Shown one piece after another: positions 12,494 to 25,500 of a stretch of DNA of 64,000 nt. A program made the translations under genes and the position numbers. The notes under the pieces are model-generated. The model was not told the origin of the DNA and did no database searches. It saw only the letters and a program-made list of their open reading frames with translations. Origin of the DNA: Chrysomallon squamiferum. Its lineage: Eukaryota > Mollusca > Gastropoda > Neomphalida > Peltospiridae. Each line of letters begins with the position of its first letter. Positions within the stretch are counted from its first letter, which is position 1. Location of the stretch: contig CM022671.1 in assembly GCA_012295275.1 (NCBI GenBank), positions 8,242,227-8,306,226 of the forward strand. Direction: 5' to 3'.

Positions 12494-13290
12494 TTTGGTA
12501 AACACCGAACTCTCTTATTTTTGCACTACAATTTTATACATTTTTGGTTTTACGACTTATAAACATTAAAGACAAGAAGCCAGTTAAATTATATGAAATT
12601 TTAAGATCCGAAAATTTAATTATTTATTTTTAGAAACTTGACTAACTTTACTAATAAACTGAAAATAATAAAAATAAAAAAAATAAAAATAAATTTAAAT
12701 TTAAATTAAACTAAACATTTACTGCATACTTGTACTCTTTATACTTTAGGCATACTGAAGTGATTTTATTATTCTTCACATCAAATTTTCTTCGGGTTTT
12801 GCTAATTTCACTTTTAACCCATCTATCCAAATAATAATAAACTAAACGTAAAACTAATAAACAGTGAATATTTGTCATTGAAAAATTATACATTTTATTT
12901 ACGTTAATAATATATTTTTTCCTGCGTTAATCAACTTAATAGTGGGAATATATATATATATTCTTATTAACGGGATTTTCATTACATTTTATTATTGCTC
13001 ATTATTCGCATGTAAAAATATATTGCATAAATGTATTTGCAAAAATAGTTTCGATTCGTAGAAATAACGATTTATGGTAAAGAAATAAACAACCAATAAA
13101 TGAGGGTTTTGTTATCACGTGACATTTAAAACCCATCAGGAACGAAATACGAAGTGTGTTTTTGTAACATTTTAATATTAAATCTAATTACTGATGATCT
13201 GTTGCTGATATTACGATTTTGTTAACGGGTATTGCGTTTGTTATTTAGAAATGAGAATGGTAAATGTAATTTTGAATGTATATTCTTTCT
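12494..13290. promoter_or_regulatory. Upstream region between MANBAL and GTSE1 with E-box and CCAAT box
   Basis: The interval between the divergent MANBAL and GTSE1 genes. At 13115-13123 lies TCACGTGAC, a full palindromic CACGTG E-box, preceded by ACCAAT at 13092-13097 and followed by TTTAAA. CCAAT boxes next to TTTAAA/TTTGAA elements are typical of G2/M-regulated promoters, which would suit GTSE1, but this reading is speculative. Nothing else is recognised in the interval. Confidence 0.35.
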
Positions 13291-13317
13291 AGTAGTAGTA
13301 GTAGTAGTAGTAGTAGT
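13291..13317. repeat. (AGT)9 microsatellite
   Basis: Nine uninterrupted AGT units upstream of GTSE1. Confidence 0.95.
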
Positions 13318-13806
13318 TTATTTGTTTGATGATTAGTTTAACTCAGTGACCGAGTCACAATAATCAGAACAGATACTGATTTTGTTACGTATGATAACTG
13401 AAAATAGTGCCAGTAGAATATTGATAGTTCTTATAAATTATGTATAATGTTAAGTATCACATAAAAAGTTACGTATCATAGGAAATTATACTTGACTTCT
13501 TTTTTTACAATCCGTAAATTAAGTAAACATTTATTTTGTAATAAATATTTGATATTTAACAGAACTTCAGAAGCTGATGTCGCTATGCACTGCATGATAT
13601 ACATTTTTTTTCTGCTAATAATATTTTTTACAAAAAAATACAAAAACGAAGTAAGGAAAAAGTAAGAATAAATGCTGCAGTATGTTTATGTTACAAACAG
13701 CTGTAAATGTAACCTATGTTGAAAACCTCTTACTGATTGTCTTTGAGCAAGCATCATAATTGAAATTTTAATAATCATACTGTTATGTAGATACAGTATT
13801 ATAGAT

Positions 13807-14156
13807 CAGGGGTTTTCAAACTGTGGTCCGCAGACCACAGGGGGTCCGCAAGTACAAGACAGGGGGTCCGTGGACAGTGAATACTTTTTATGGGCAGTTT
13901 GATTTTATCTATGTTTTTTAATCGAAATCTTTTTTCTTATATTTGTAAATGTGAGCGCATGAAATAACAGGTAAATAATTTTGTAATATATCCTAAAAGT
14001 ACCATCGATTAAATACTGTTAAATAAATAAATGTAAAAATATATGTTATTTTAAGCAAATATTTATTATAAATTTCATAAGCGTTTATAAGGGGGTCCCT
14101 AAGGTAAAGCCTGAAATATAAAGGGGTCCTCAAGTCAAAAAGTTTGAAAACCCCTG
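13807..14156. mobile_element. Non-autonomous hAT-type MITE, 350 bp, with 8-bp target-site duplication
   Basis: Both ends begin with the same 16-bp inverted repeat (CAGGGGTTTTCAAACT read inward from either side), the typical hAT terminal sequence. The element is bounded by a perfect 8-bp direct repeat TTATAGAT (13799-13806 and 14157-14164), the hAT target-site length. Inside are four subterminal GGGGTCC copies, two near each end, resembling hAT transposase-binding repeats. There is no open frame for a transposase, so mobility would need one supplied elsewhere. It sits about 200 bp upstream of the predicted GTSE1 start codon, in the promoter or a 5' UTR intron. Confidence 0.93.
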
Positions 14157-14357
14157 TTATAGATTATCCGATTCTTCATATAACCAGATGTAGACAATGT
14201 TGTTGTTCGTATGATGTTATTATATATATTTTTATCAGATTTATTGTTAGTTTCAGGTTGATCTGGCTAGTGAATGAAGCTGTTTTGTTTTGATTCATGT
14301 TCATTATTCAGAAGCATTTTCATTTACATTATTTTGCCAGTGTAACTTAGTTCAGCA

Positions 14358-17300
14358 ATGTCAGGTGACTACTCCTTTCTGTCTACTTTTAATGTTATCA
14401 TACAAACCTTTGGAGAATTAAATAGGAAAATAAAGAATGTATGCATTCCTTCTAAAATGTGATAGATATTTATATTATTAATACTATTGCTGAGTAATTT
14501 TAGTGTGAATGAATTGTACAGGCAGGAAGTTAATTTTAGTGTATTTCATTTACATTGGTACTGAATGTGTGTTTACATAAATTTGCTTATAATTTCAAAA
14601 AGGAGAACGTAAAACATTCTATATTCAAAGAAGACAAGGAAATTACTATCTAGAAATGCTGAAGCTTATTTTAATATAAAAATAAAAATTTCTAATATCT
14701 TTATTTTTATTAATATTTTATTTTTTATCAGGTGAATGTTCTGTGGGAATTCTGATTGACTTGTGCAGTCCAGATAGTGATAGTAATGAAAATGACAATC
14801 CAAATAGTGACAGTAATGAAAACGACAACCCAAATGAATCTTTCTCTTTAACAGGTAAAAAAATACAATTACTATGTTGTTGTCATTATTAAAAATTTTT
14901 TATAGTTGTAATTTTATTTAGAAGCAATTCTATTTCTATGAACACTATTTTCCCAAGGATCAGCCTATAATTTTTATTTTGTGAATGATTTGGATTATAA
15001 TAGTTTGTAATCTTAATTCTATGAAAAAAAATTAATTTCAGAATGTATAGAAATGGCAAGAAGTGACCAGATTAATGAGGAGGTTCGGCGACTTAGCCAC
15101 ACTCTTATAACTTCAGTTGATAAGGAAGAGAGAATTTTGAAAGATGTCACAGATAAAGTGGTCTGCAATTCTCACTTAGAAGAAAATCCAGGTTTGTTTC
15201 TTAACATCTGTACAGCATTAGTTTAAACTTTTATATCAACAAGTAAGGACAATGTACTTATTTGTGACCTTTTTAAAGTTTTTGTCAGATGGGGAGAATA
15301 AAAGATATATAATTTCTTTTTTCTTTTTTTCTCCTTTATATTTTTAGAAATGCTTATACAAGATGAAATATATGACTTTGATCTGAATCTCTCACCTGAT
15401 GAAAGGTAAGATATTATATCAGCATGTTAAAAATATATAATGTTTTTCAGAGGAAATTAAAATACAACTGTCCATTTAGATAATTATTTTCTGAAATTAT
15501 GATAAAGAAAACTATTTATTTTAAGAAAAAGCCAAATAAAACCATGATATATAATTTATAGATGTATTATTTAATTATTATTTTTGATCATCAAGGTACA
15601 TTCACTAGTTTTAATATTAACTGTTAATAATGTTTGATGTGATATTGTTGAGAAATTTCTTTCCAGTTCCATCCCTGTGGAGCCAGAAGAGGAGGTTTTC
15701 TTTGGACCTGTTGGATTTACAGAAAAACTAGTCAGCTCAGTGGTCCCTTCATCTGAATTCAAACCAATGAGTCCTCTGAATCCCCAGCAGTTAGCAGAAA
15801 TTGTGAAAGAGGCACACAGCATTGCTTATCATATTTCCAACATGGCTTTGAGTCCTAGTGTAGAGGAGAAAGCATTCCAGCCTTTGGATATTCTAGCAAA
15901 CAAAAGGAAATCACCAACAAAGCCTCGTCAGAGGAAAGGAACATTTGAAATGGAAAAACCTGTTCAGTTGCTTCTGTCTGACAATACACAGATTAAAATT
16001 CCTTGTGTAGACGATCAGGAGAATGTCCCTCCAGATGCAAATTCAGTAAAGTCTGAAAAATGCATTCCATTTGTTAACATCAAAAAAGGAGCAGAAATAA
16101 CAGAAAAAATGTCAAACAAAGAAGAAACTGGTCTGAAAGTTAGTGACTTGAAAAGTAAAAATGATGACAAATCAGTTTCTGGTACTGTGAAAAACAAATC
16201 TACTGAATCTAAACTTAAAAGGCCCAGCAAACTAGCACGGATGTCAAAAAATTCAAGTTACACACTTCTTCCTAAGGCATGTTATTTATTGATATCCTAA
16301 AAACATCATATTATATATTAGAGAACATGGTCACAAATTCAATAGTTGATGATTGTTACTAAATAAAATATATGGTATTAACTTAAACGAAATCTGAAAT
16401 GTGAGCTTTAAAATATTAAAATAAATTAATAATATAAACCATTTGTTCTTTAGAAAACATAGTAAGTGAGACATGTACTCCACAGCATGACTTAGTTATT
16501 TATTTTGGTTTTCAGATGACAAGTACTGAAGATTTAAATCGGATGGCTTCAGATATTCCTAATAATGAGATGAGCTGTGAATCAGATGCAGACAGCTTTG
16601 TTTCAGATAAAAGTGATATCCCCAGATCAAAACTGCCTACTGTTAAGAGCAGTTTCCCTTTAATGGTATTTATTTTGAGCTACTTTTTTTGTTTATATGT
16701 TAACTTTGCTTACTTTAAGTGATTTTGTATTTGAAAATGATGTTTAATAAGTTTGTTTATTAATTTTGCAACAAATATTTAATTATAAGACAGTTGCTTA
16801 AATATTAGACATAAATTAAAGTAATATTTTGTGTTTAGATTTTTTCTTGTCTTTTAGATGGTAATGAACCCCCACTGACATGTAGAAGAAATGAAAAAAA
16901 AGGAAAGAAAAGAAATAGAATAATTATAATAATAAAAATAAAACCATAAATAAGTAAATAAAATGAAAAAAGATTAAAACATTGTATGATTTAAAACAAA
17001 CATTTTATGTTTCATATATATATATTAACATGTGTTTTAACTAAGTTCTTATGGTGCTTTGCTCTTTTTTTATTTTTGTAAAAATTTTGTTTGTGATTTA
17101 AAGTTTTGAAAATTTTATGCAGCCAACACAAGACAGAAAAAGACAGTTTACTGGTGACTCAGATGCTGGTTCTGAAACATCAGACTACAGTAACAGACAA
17201 AGCCTGTATGAAATGGTAAAGTTAATTTCTAATATTATTTTTATGTTTTTTAATATTAAAATGAATTGCAGAGTTGCCAATTTATGTGTGATTTATTTAT

Positions 17301-20300
17301 TAAGTTAAACATACGACTATTGAATTAACTGTGTGAATGAGCATCTCTAGCATATTACAGATGATTTTTTTTGGTAGTTCTTTATTTAAATATTGTTTAT
17401 TTGTAAGCAGAGTAAAAGTGTGGAGTCTACTGATGAGTCTATACTAGAGAAAAGGAGACAGTACAGTGGTGGATCAGAAGCCAATTCTGACACTTCGAGT
17501 ATAGCTTCAGATTTTGGTGATTTGTCTGGTTCAAGGCTTCCTGTTCGCAACATGGTCAGTTTAGCAACTGATATTTTGTTTTCTTCAATTTATAAATATA
17601 TACCAGTTAGTTATTATGTCATTTGAAGTACATCAGCAAAATGTCTTTTTTGAAAGGCATATTCTCATTTAATTATGCCTCAGAAATGCAGTAAAAAGAA
17701 ACAGAAATGTGCTCTTCAGTTGAACATTTTTTTTTTTTCATGTTATTATATGATAAAAACTGAGAGTTTAACATTTTATTAACAGACAAAGACCTCCATT
17801 CCTAGCAGAAAATCGGGAATACCTGGGATTTCTGCAAAGAAGCAGATACCTGTTGTGAAAACTGGAATACCTCCGGCCAACAGTGGGATACCACCACCAA
17901 AAAGTAAAATGCCAACAACCAGAGCTTCCATAGGAAAACTGATTAACCCTGGATTGACAGAGAAAAGCAAACTGGCTTTTCCACGAGGCAAACCAAAACC
18001 AACTGTTTCTGGTCCAGTAAAGGCTGTGAAACCTGTTGGCCCTGGTCCTAAAATTGGCAGTGGTAAAATTATAGTCATTTATTTTTTTTAATTTACTCAG
18101 TGGTTGTTTGATATATATTACCCATGACTTCTTTAAATATAATGCTTCAATAAAATAAATACAAAAGTTAAAAAACAAATGATTTGAGACGGATCATGAT
18201 TTTCTTTTTATTGTAATTAATTTATTTGCAATAATACATTTCTGTAGAAATTGTACTTTTAAACGTGAAAATATTTCTTTTCAATAATTAAACAAAAACA
18301 CAATTTTAATAATTAAAAAAGGGCGATACTAGTAATTGTTTTGTTAATTATATTTTTGACAAATTGAGGAAGAGGTTTTTAGTTTATAATTATTTACATT
18401 TTAGGTTTTAATAAGCCAGAAATCAGTGCAAATGCAAAATCTAAGCTCTTGGTAACACCTCCAGTGAAGCAGTATCAGAAAATTGGTATCAAATCCAGTG
18501 TTCCAGATCCAGTCAACAGACTGCCAGTGAACATGAGAACTCCTGTAAAATCCTCCTGCAGGCAAGTGTATTGTTTTTAAAACATTTTAAAAATCAGTGC
18601 AAAACATTTATTATTTATTTATTTATTTCATTTCATTTTTATTCTATTCTGTTTATTTTTATTTTTATATTTATTGTTTCTTTTACTTTTTCTTTTATTT
18701 TCTTTTCTTTTATTTTTGTTTGTTTGTTTGATTATTATTTGGATATCCTTAGGATATTATTGTTTTCCATTTTAGTTCCACTTCATCAACAGACACTCCA
18801 AGCAGACGACGTTCATGTTTGCCAACTCCAAATAAACAAAGATTAAGTTCAGCTAATTCAATCCCTCCTAGGTAATTGACTAATATTTTTTGTGTCTCCA
18901 TAGCAAGAGGTGTTTATGTATGGATTATTTATTGTAATTTCAAGAAAATATCTTTAAAAACATTAATTAAAGAAACATTAATCACCCCTAACAATAATTT
19001 GGTAGATAACAGTCACTCTGAATTCAAAAGTGTCTATAATAGAATTTTTTTTTTTTTTTTTTTTTTTTAATGTTCTTGGTATAAAATGCTGTTTTATCAC
19101 TGTTAACAAAATTGCAAAACCTTCTCTAGTAACAAAACAAATAATGCTGATTTTATTTTGTTTGCCTCAGTCCTTTGACAAATCGCAGCAGTGTAAGCAG
19201 CAATGCCTCCACTGGTTCAAGAAAACTGCATCTGAGTGATGGCAGTGAATCTCCAGTGTTTACACACAATGGCAAGACTATTGGCTATAAGAACAGATCT
19301 GCTACAGTGAGCATTTATTTCATGTTATTCAAGTTATATTTCTTCATTGTGTTGGTAAAGATTTTCAATTAATGTTATGGTGTATTTTCAGCCATTCTTA
19401 AAGTTTAACAATTTAAATGGTAAATGAGTATTGCTGTAATACAACATAAGTAACAGGCAGATACATTTATTTAACATTTTAGAGCTCAGTAAATACAAGA
19501 TGTAAAATTGTGGGATTTTCATTTTGATTAATCACCTTCCTGTTGCCATATGGTAACCTTGAAACTATCATATTAAGAGGAGTAATATAGGTGTTGTTAA
19601 ATCATTAATTTGATTTCAGGACATAAATGATGAATCACCAAGTGGTATGCAGGTGATTTTGTCAATAAGTAAAAATTGCTTAAAGGATATCCAAAAATGT
19701 GGTTATTTAAAATCTTAAATGGATCATCAGACCAAGAATAAGAAAGAAAATATTGTGTTTCATCAATATATTAAAATTTAAATTTAATTTTATATTAAGT
19801 AACGAGCATTTTTGGATTTCCTTTTTTTTAAAAAAATAATCACTATTATTATCATCATTATCATGATTATTGTTATTGTTATGTAATTTTTAACATAAAA
19901 AAGCACTGCTTTATTTTATTATTATTATTTTTCATATTTCTTCAATTTATTTCTATTTTGAAAGTTTACTAAAACCTGTTTTAAGATTTGTGATGTTTAT
20001 AATAAATGTTAAGAATTTATTTTTCTCTTGAGCTCTAACATTATTTTTCTTCTGTTTATGGCACTTGTTTAATAGCATTCATTTAATAAGTTAATTTTTA
20101 AACCAGTTTTCTAACAAACCATTATTGTCTTCACAAAACTAAGATCACCTTAGCTGATAGTAACCTCTGCATATTATATTTCATAAAAAAACATATAAAA
20201 GAAATAACCACTGATACATTTATCTTAATAATTTGTATTACATCAGAAAAATCTAAACAATAATATTATATTGTTTCATAATTACTTTTTGAGTATATTA

Positions 20301-20536
20301 TTTAAAGTTAATTTGTAATGAAAATTTAATATTAAATTTGAGTAAACTGCAGTTTTGAGTTTTGAAATGATTTATATTTATTTTTTTTTTGTTTTTTTCA
20401 GCCAACCAGACATCCAGTGCAGAATACTCCTGACATACCAAAAAGATCAGTTTCAGCGTGGTCACCAGTGAACAGAAATCGTTTTTCAGTTGATGCTCAT
20501 TTCCAATGCACCAAGAGAATAAATACCCAAAAATAA
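14358..20536 (+). CDS. GTSE1: GTSE1-like, G2 and S phase-expressed protein 1
   Basis: Microtubule- and EB1-associated cell-cycle protein. Exons: 14358-14364 (candidate start), 14732-14854, 15042-15191, 15348-15405, 15667-16276, 16516-16665, 17123-17215, 17411-17554, 17786-18062, 18405-18561, 18776-18871, 19171-19306, 20402-20536; 711 residues (human about 720-740). The family N-terminal signature is clear: IYDFDLNLSPDES, EEEVFFGPVGFTEK, then IVKEAHSIAYHI. Exons 6-8 are three related modules (SDADSFVSDKSDIP, GDSDAGSETSD, GGSEANSDTSS), each a phase-0 exon ending in Met. Exon 9 is basic and Pro-rich with repeated [ST]-x-I-P motifs (TSIP, SGIP, TGIP, SGIP), the EB1-binding signature. A clathrin-box LIDL lies at residues 10-13. 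Introns after exons 5 and 10 need GC donors to keep frame. The 7-nt first exon (M-S-G) is the least certain part. Confidence 0.85.
16277..16278 (+). other. GC splice donor (GC-AG intron) in GTSE1, after exon 5
   Basis: The exon ends CCTAAG and the intron starts GCATGT. The next exon starts in phase 0 (ATG ACA AGT). The nearest GT donor (16280) would give phase 1 and an immediate stop in the next exon, so a GC donor is the simplest reading. Confidence 0.7.
18562..18563 (+). other. GC splice donor (GC-AG intron) in GTSE1, after exon 10
   Basis: TGCAG followed by GCAAGT is the textbook GC-AG donor. Phase 2 here matches the downstream exon at 18776. The GT four bases further gives phase 0 and reads into a stop. 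Confidence 0.85.
19620..19652 (+). other. Possible 33-nt cassette microexon of GTSE1
   Basis: TTTGATTTCAG precedes and GTGATT follows a 33-nt stretch that is open in phase 0, encoding DINDESPSGMQ. Its neighbours (exon ending 19306, exon starting 20402) also join in phase 0 without it, so it can be included or skipped without breaking the frame. There is no homology support, and chance is possible. Confidence 0.35.
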
Positions 20537-21395
20537 GTAGAATGATGTCTGCATGAAATTGTACAAATTGGCTCATCTGTGATTTTTTTTTTTTTTTTTT
20601 TTTTTTAGTGGATTTACTTGTACATTAAGACAGTTCTTTAACAGTATATATTTCTAGAATCTCTTTAGTTATGGAGAAAAATGCATTTTGTCAGTGGAAA
20701 TGTTTATTTTATCTTAAAAAAGAAACTGCAAACAACTTTTAGGTTATTGTAATTTATTGTCAGTTTCCAAATTATAAATTATATTTTCTGCCTATGCCTC
20801 ATAATAGCTTTTGTCTTTCATTTATAGATGTATGAAATCTCATGACTTGATATTTAACTTGTTTATCAGTATAAATTGCCAACATTAATCAGAGTATTTA
20901 ATGTTTTTACTTTAAAATCTGTTGCAAAGACAATGAATTACTTCTGAGATGTTTTCTTTTCAGTGTTATACATACAGTTTGTGTAAATCACAAATAACAC
21001 ACAGTTCAGATTTTAAGATTTGATTAAAAATTCAAATACAATTCTTGAAGCTATATTTTAAATACATATTTACGGGGTTTGTAGGTATCAGTAAACTGAA
21101 GAATGGTTTGTTGATTTGTGTATTTAAATCATATTAAAAATGTTATCATAGTTTTATTATACTTTTACATGGTGTTCTGTTATCGTGATTTGATAGATAA
21201 AAGCATGTTTTGTTTTGGATACTATGCATAACAAAATTTGGTGACATTTGACTTTGATGACTATATAATTTTAAATGTCTTTGTAATGGTAGTATGAAAA
21301 TTATTTGATAATATACATTTTAAACTGCTAATGTTTATTATGCACAATTCTTTCAGTGACTCTCAGCATTAAATTAGCATCAAACCCAATAAATA
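20537..21395 (+). other. GTSE1 3' UTR region with candidate poly(A) signal
   Basis: Non-coding sequence after the GTSE1 stop. It contains a 20-plus T run at 20583-20606. AATAAA at 21389-21394 (in CAATAAATAAAC) is a plausible transcript end. Between here and the IHO1-like stop (22591) I see only A+T-rich sequence with no gene. Confidence 0.5.
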
Positions 21396-22590
21396 AACTA
21401 TTAAATTATAGCAGTTTGTTTTATTTTTTCTATCTTTATTATAATTTTTATAATATAACTATATTTGAAAGTTTAAAAATTTGTATGTGTGAAATAAAAA
21501 AAAATAGTAGTAAATATAATAAATAAAAAGGGAAAGTTTAAAAGAAAATGTTTCTGCCAAATAACAGCAAGGGAGGTTTTGCATGCAGTTGAGGAAAAAC
21601 TGTTCCTAAAAGATTTAGACAAACAGATGTTTTTGTCTGGAAAAAAATTATTAGATAGAAATATTTAAATAAAAAAATTTGAAATCAAGACTTACACAGT
21701 ATGAAGCATTGTAATTTTATTAAAACAAACAAAACAACTGAGATATTTTTTTCTATTCATATTTCCCAATTTCTGTCTTTGATCAAATATTTGGATGTGA
21801 GACTACACTTGCTGTAAGGACCATTTAGAAGAATACCTCTACATTAAAACATTTGACATATCACTCCTACACAGAAGAAATTATATTACTTAACAATTTT
21901 ATTACTGAGGATATTGTGAAAATAGCAGAGAAGTAGCAATGTTTTTTTTTTTTTTTCATTTCAACTATTGTAGGATCAAAACCAAACTAAATACAATAAT
22001 ATGAAATCCACAATGAAATATGAAACATTAACAGAACAAAATGCTTAAATTTCATAAAAATGCACATATTCACCTTAAATTTTGCAAATGAAACAAAAAA
22101 GTAAGTGCACCTTTCAATCAAGTTTGGGGAAATGAAATTGTATTTAGATACATAATGTTAAATAAAAAATAAATATACTGCATAGCAATATATTTGATTT
22201 GATCTACTTTGGTTTTTTGTTTGCAAAAATCTGAGAGCTTTGTATTTAGATATGTTTCTGACATTTTTCAGCTTATGGTACATGTGAACTTAGTTTTCCT
22301 CTTATTTTTAATATCTATATCTATTTTTAAATGCTATTTTTTCATTATTCTTTTTGTTTTATTATTATCTTTAATATGGAGATAAAACAATATTTGAAAA
22401 TCTTGTTAACAAATTATTGTAATATTTTAATACAAAAATACCAGACACCCACATACTTTTTTTATATTAACAAACAAACTTGTAACAACTTTTTTTTTAA
22501 GCAGTAATAATTAAAAAGGATAACTCTTAAATATTAAACAACATCATAAATGCCAATTTGAATAAAGTATTAATCTAATTTTTCAAACAT

Positions 22591-25500
22591 TTAACTTATA
22601 TTTATTGTATAATTTGGTTTTTTGCGAAATAAACTAGTTAATGCCAATGAGTCTAAACCAAAATTAACATCACATAGTTTCCTTTTCTCTCCAGATCTTC
22701 TGAAAACCTTGGATTCCTGACAGAGAAAAGAGAATAATAATATAAATAAAGTAAATTCTTTTAATGTCATGAAAGAATGTTGTATTCATCTATTAAATAA
22801 CAGAATTATTAATTTATTATATAAATGACTGACCTGGTGTGGTTGTATAAAATTCTCTTGAAAGTTCCATTGTCTCCTTTCACAGAATACCATACTTGGC
22901 GTGCTAAGAATGTCGCCAACTGCTTCATCTGAAATTAATATAGAGCATCTTTAGATACTTTAATAATAATCAGAACTCAAATGCTTTAACATTTCATAAT
23001 CAATATTAAATGTTTTTCTTTTTAAAGATTTGATAAACACACCATCCCAGCAAAATACATAAAATTTATAATGTGATATCTTAATTTTTCAAAAGATTTA
23101 AATATTACATAGGCAAACAAACAAAACACACTGATAACAATTTTAATAGTTGGTTACTGAAGTGTACAAAGGAATGATATAAGAAACAATTTATAGTTTC
23201 TGACTAACTTGCTTCTATCTGTAAATTAATTGTTGGTGAGTCTTTTTTACATCTTATTTTTCTTCTTATCACCATTTCTGTGATAGAAAGTGAAGGAGAA
23301 GAGTTTCTGGAACTGCATTCCTATAATAAAAATACTTTTTTTTTCCATTTTATATAAAAATGCAAATTTGATGACAGTAAAGTGATGTTAATGAAATAAT
23401 AACTTCATTTTTTTTCACTGTTTCTTATTTTAATTGGTTATTATGATGATGAAAGTAAGTTATAGATGTAGTGATCTATAATTATATGAAGTTATATTTA
23501 TTAGTCTGAAAAGTAGAAACATGCCATCATATTGTTAAAGAAAAACAATTTTACCTCACAAGGAATCTTGGGAGAACTGAACAATGTGTTAAAGGTTTTT
23601 AAACATCTGAAACATAAGAATATTTTGATATAATATAAATGTTCCTTCATTGTGTTCAAATAAATAAAAAATAAAAAACCCTGAAAACAACTTATAAAAT
23701 TATTTTTATGTATGGACATAAAAATATATTATCAATGAAATATAGAAATCCAAATTAAGTAATCCAAATTAAGAATATTTAGAAAGACAGGTATTCTACT
23801 TCATGGCAATAAATTGGTTCCAATAAATGTTTCATATACATTTTATAAATGTTGCATAATAATTTTGATATAAAAGAGAGGATTTTCAAACTTACTGACC
23901 TGTTTTCTAATTTATTTTGAGAATTGTTATTTTGTGTAACCATATTAGGTGGATTACATATATTTTCTTCTTCATCATTAAAATCATATACAGAAGTTTT
24001 GTTCCTTTTTTTTTCAGGAATAGTTTTTACCAAAATACCTGCGTCTTCTGACTTTGTATTGTTAAACACAGCTGATTTTGATCTTGTTATTCTGGCTGTA
24101 AATACGTTATCTGGAGACAATTCTTTTGCATTTAAATCTTTCTTCATTTTATCGTGAGCTTTTGGGGTTTTTAGCAGTACTGGTTTTGGTTTTGATTTTC
24201 TCCTGACAGAAAAAACATGTGCTTTTTTTCTTCTCCTTTTCTTCTTATTTTGATTTGTTTGATCTAAAGTTACTTTAGTTGCTTGGACATTTTTACCTTT
24301 ATTTTCATCTACAGATGCGATCTCTGTTTCTTTTCTTTGTGGCAAAATAGCAGCAACTGGAGAAAATACAGGTCTAACAAACATACTTCTAGTTTTATTA
24401 ATCTGACATGAATCCTGGAAACCATTGTCACTATCAGAATTTTTTATCCCTGTTAAATATGTTCTTTGATCTGTTAGTGATTTAAATCCTTTGCCATTCA
24501 TTCCACCTGTGGAATATGACTGGAATTCAGAACAGCATGTTGGTGTGTTTTGATGAGTTGAAGTATAGCAACTTGAAGGTTGTTTAATCATGTTTCCCTT
24601 CAAGCGCTTGATTTCAGCCATATGTTCTTTGTGTAGAGTTTCAAGTTGTTTTTTAAAATCTTCATTCCACTGACCCATTCTTTCTTCAAACTGAGGAAGA
24701 GACAAAAAACTTCCATATTCGTTTTCTTGTTTTGCATTCTCCTTTGTTTTAAGTATGGACAACAATTTTGAAAACATCTGGGCAAGATAGTTTTCTTGAT
24801 TATAAAAATGGTTATTTAATTTCTCTTTGAATAATTTTTCAAAATTATTTAATTGTTTTTTTGATATTTCTTGCATTTCACCTTTCAGTATCAGTTTTAA
24901 GTCATTTTGATCTTCAAAAGATATATGTGATGTCTTTTCAAACATCTTTTGCATTAGCCTTTCAATTTCATTGATCTGTTGTTCCTGGAATGTACAGATT
25001 TGATCACTACATTCTCTTTTGTATGATGTATCCTTTCTTTTTATTTCTCTTTGGAATGTGGCCAGTTCATCCAAAATTCTATATAACACAATGCATAATT
25101 TATTTAAAAAATACATCATTCATGCAAAAAAATACAGTAATAAATTTTAGAACTTAATATTTAGTTTGAAAAAATATATACCTGAATATTAAAAACAAAA
25201 ATGTTCTAAATCCTGTTATATTTATGTTCACATTAATAAGCATTAAATTCAGATTCACAATCCATCATCTGCAATTCTGCAATTCTGAAAGCTCTGAAAA
25301 CTGGTCTGGTCTTTAACAAATATTTAAGAAGTAGGAGTAGAGTTGCCATTCAATATGTAATTGTTAAAATTTCTATTTGATTTCACAGAACAAAAAAAAA
25401 CACAAATGTGGACTGACCATTAAACTAATGGAAAATAAAATATTTCTACTGTACAAAAAATAAGGATGACCACTAATTTTTTTAATTTCTACTTCACCTT

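Noticed and set aside
17768-18178. Two minus-strand open frames of about 100-136 codons
   Set aside because: Antisense shadows of GTSE1 exon 9, whose Pro/Lys-rich composition keeps the reverse frames open.
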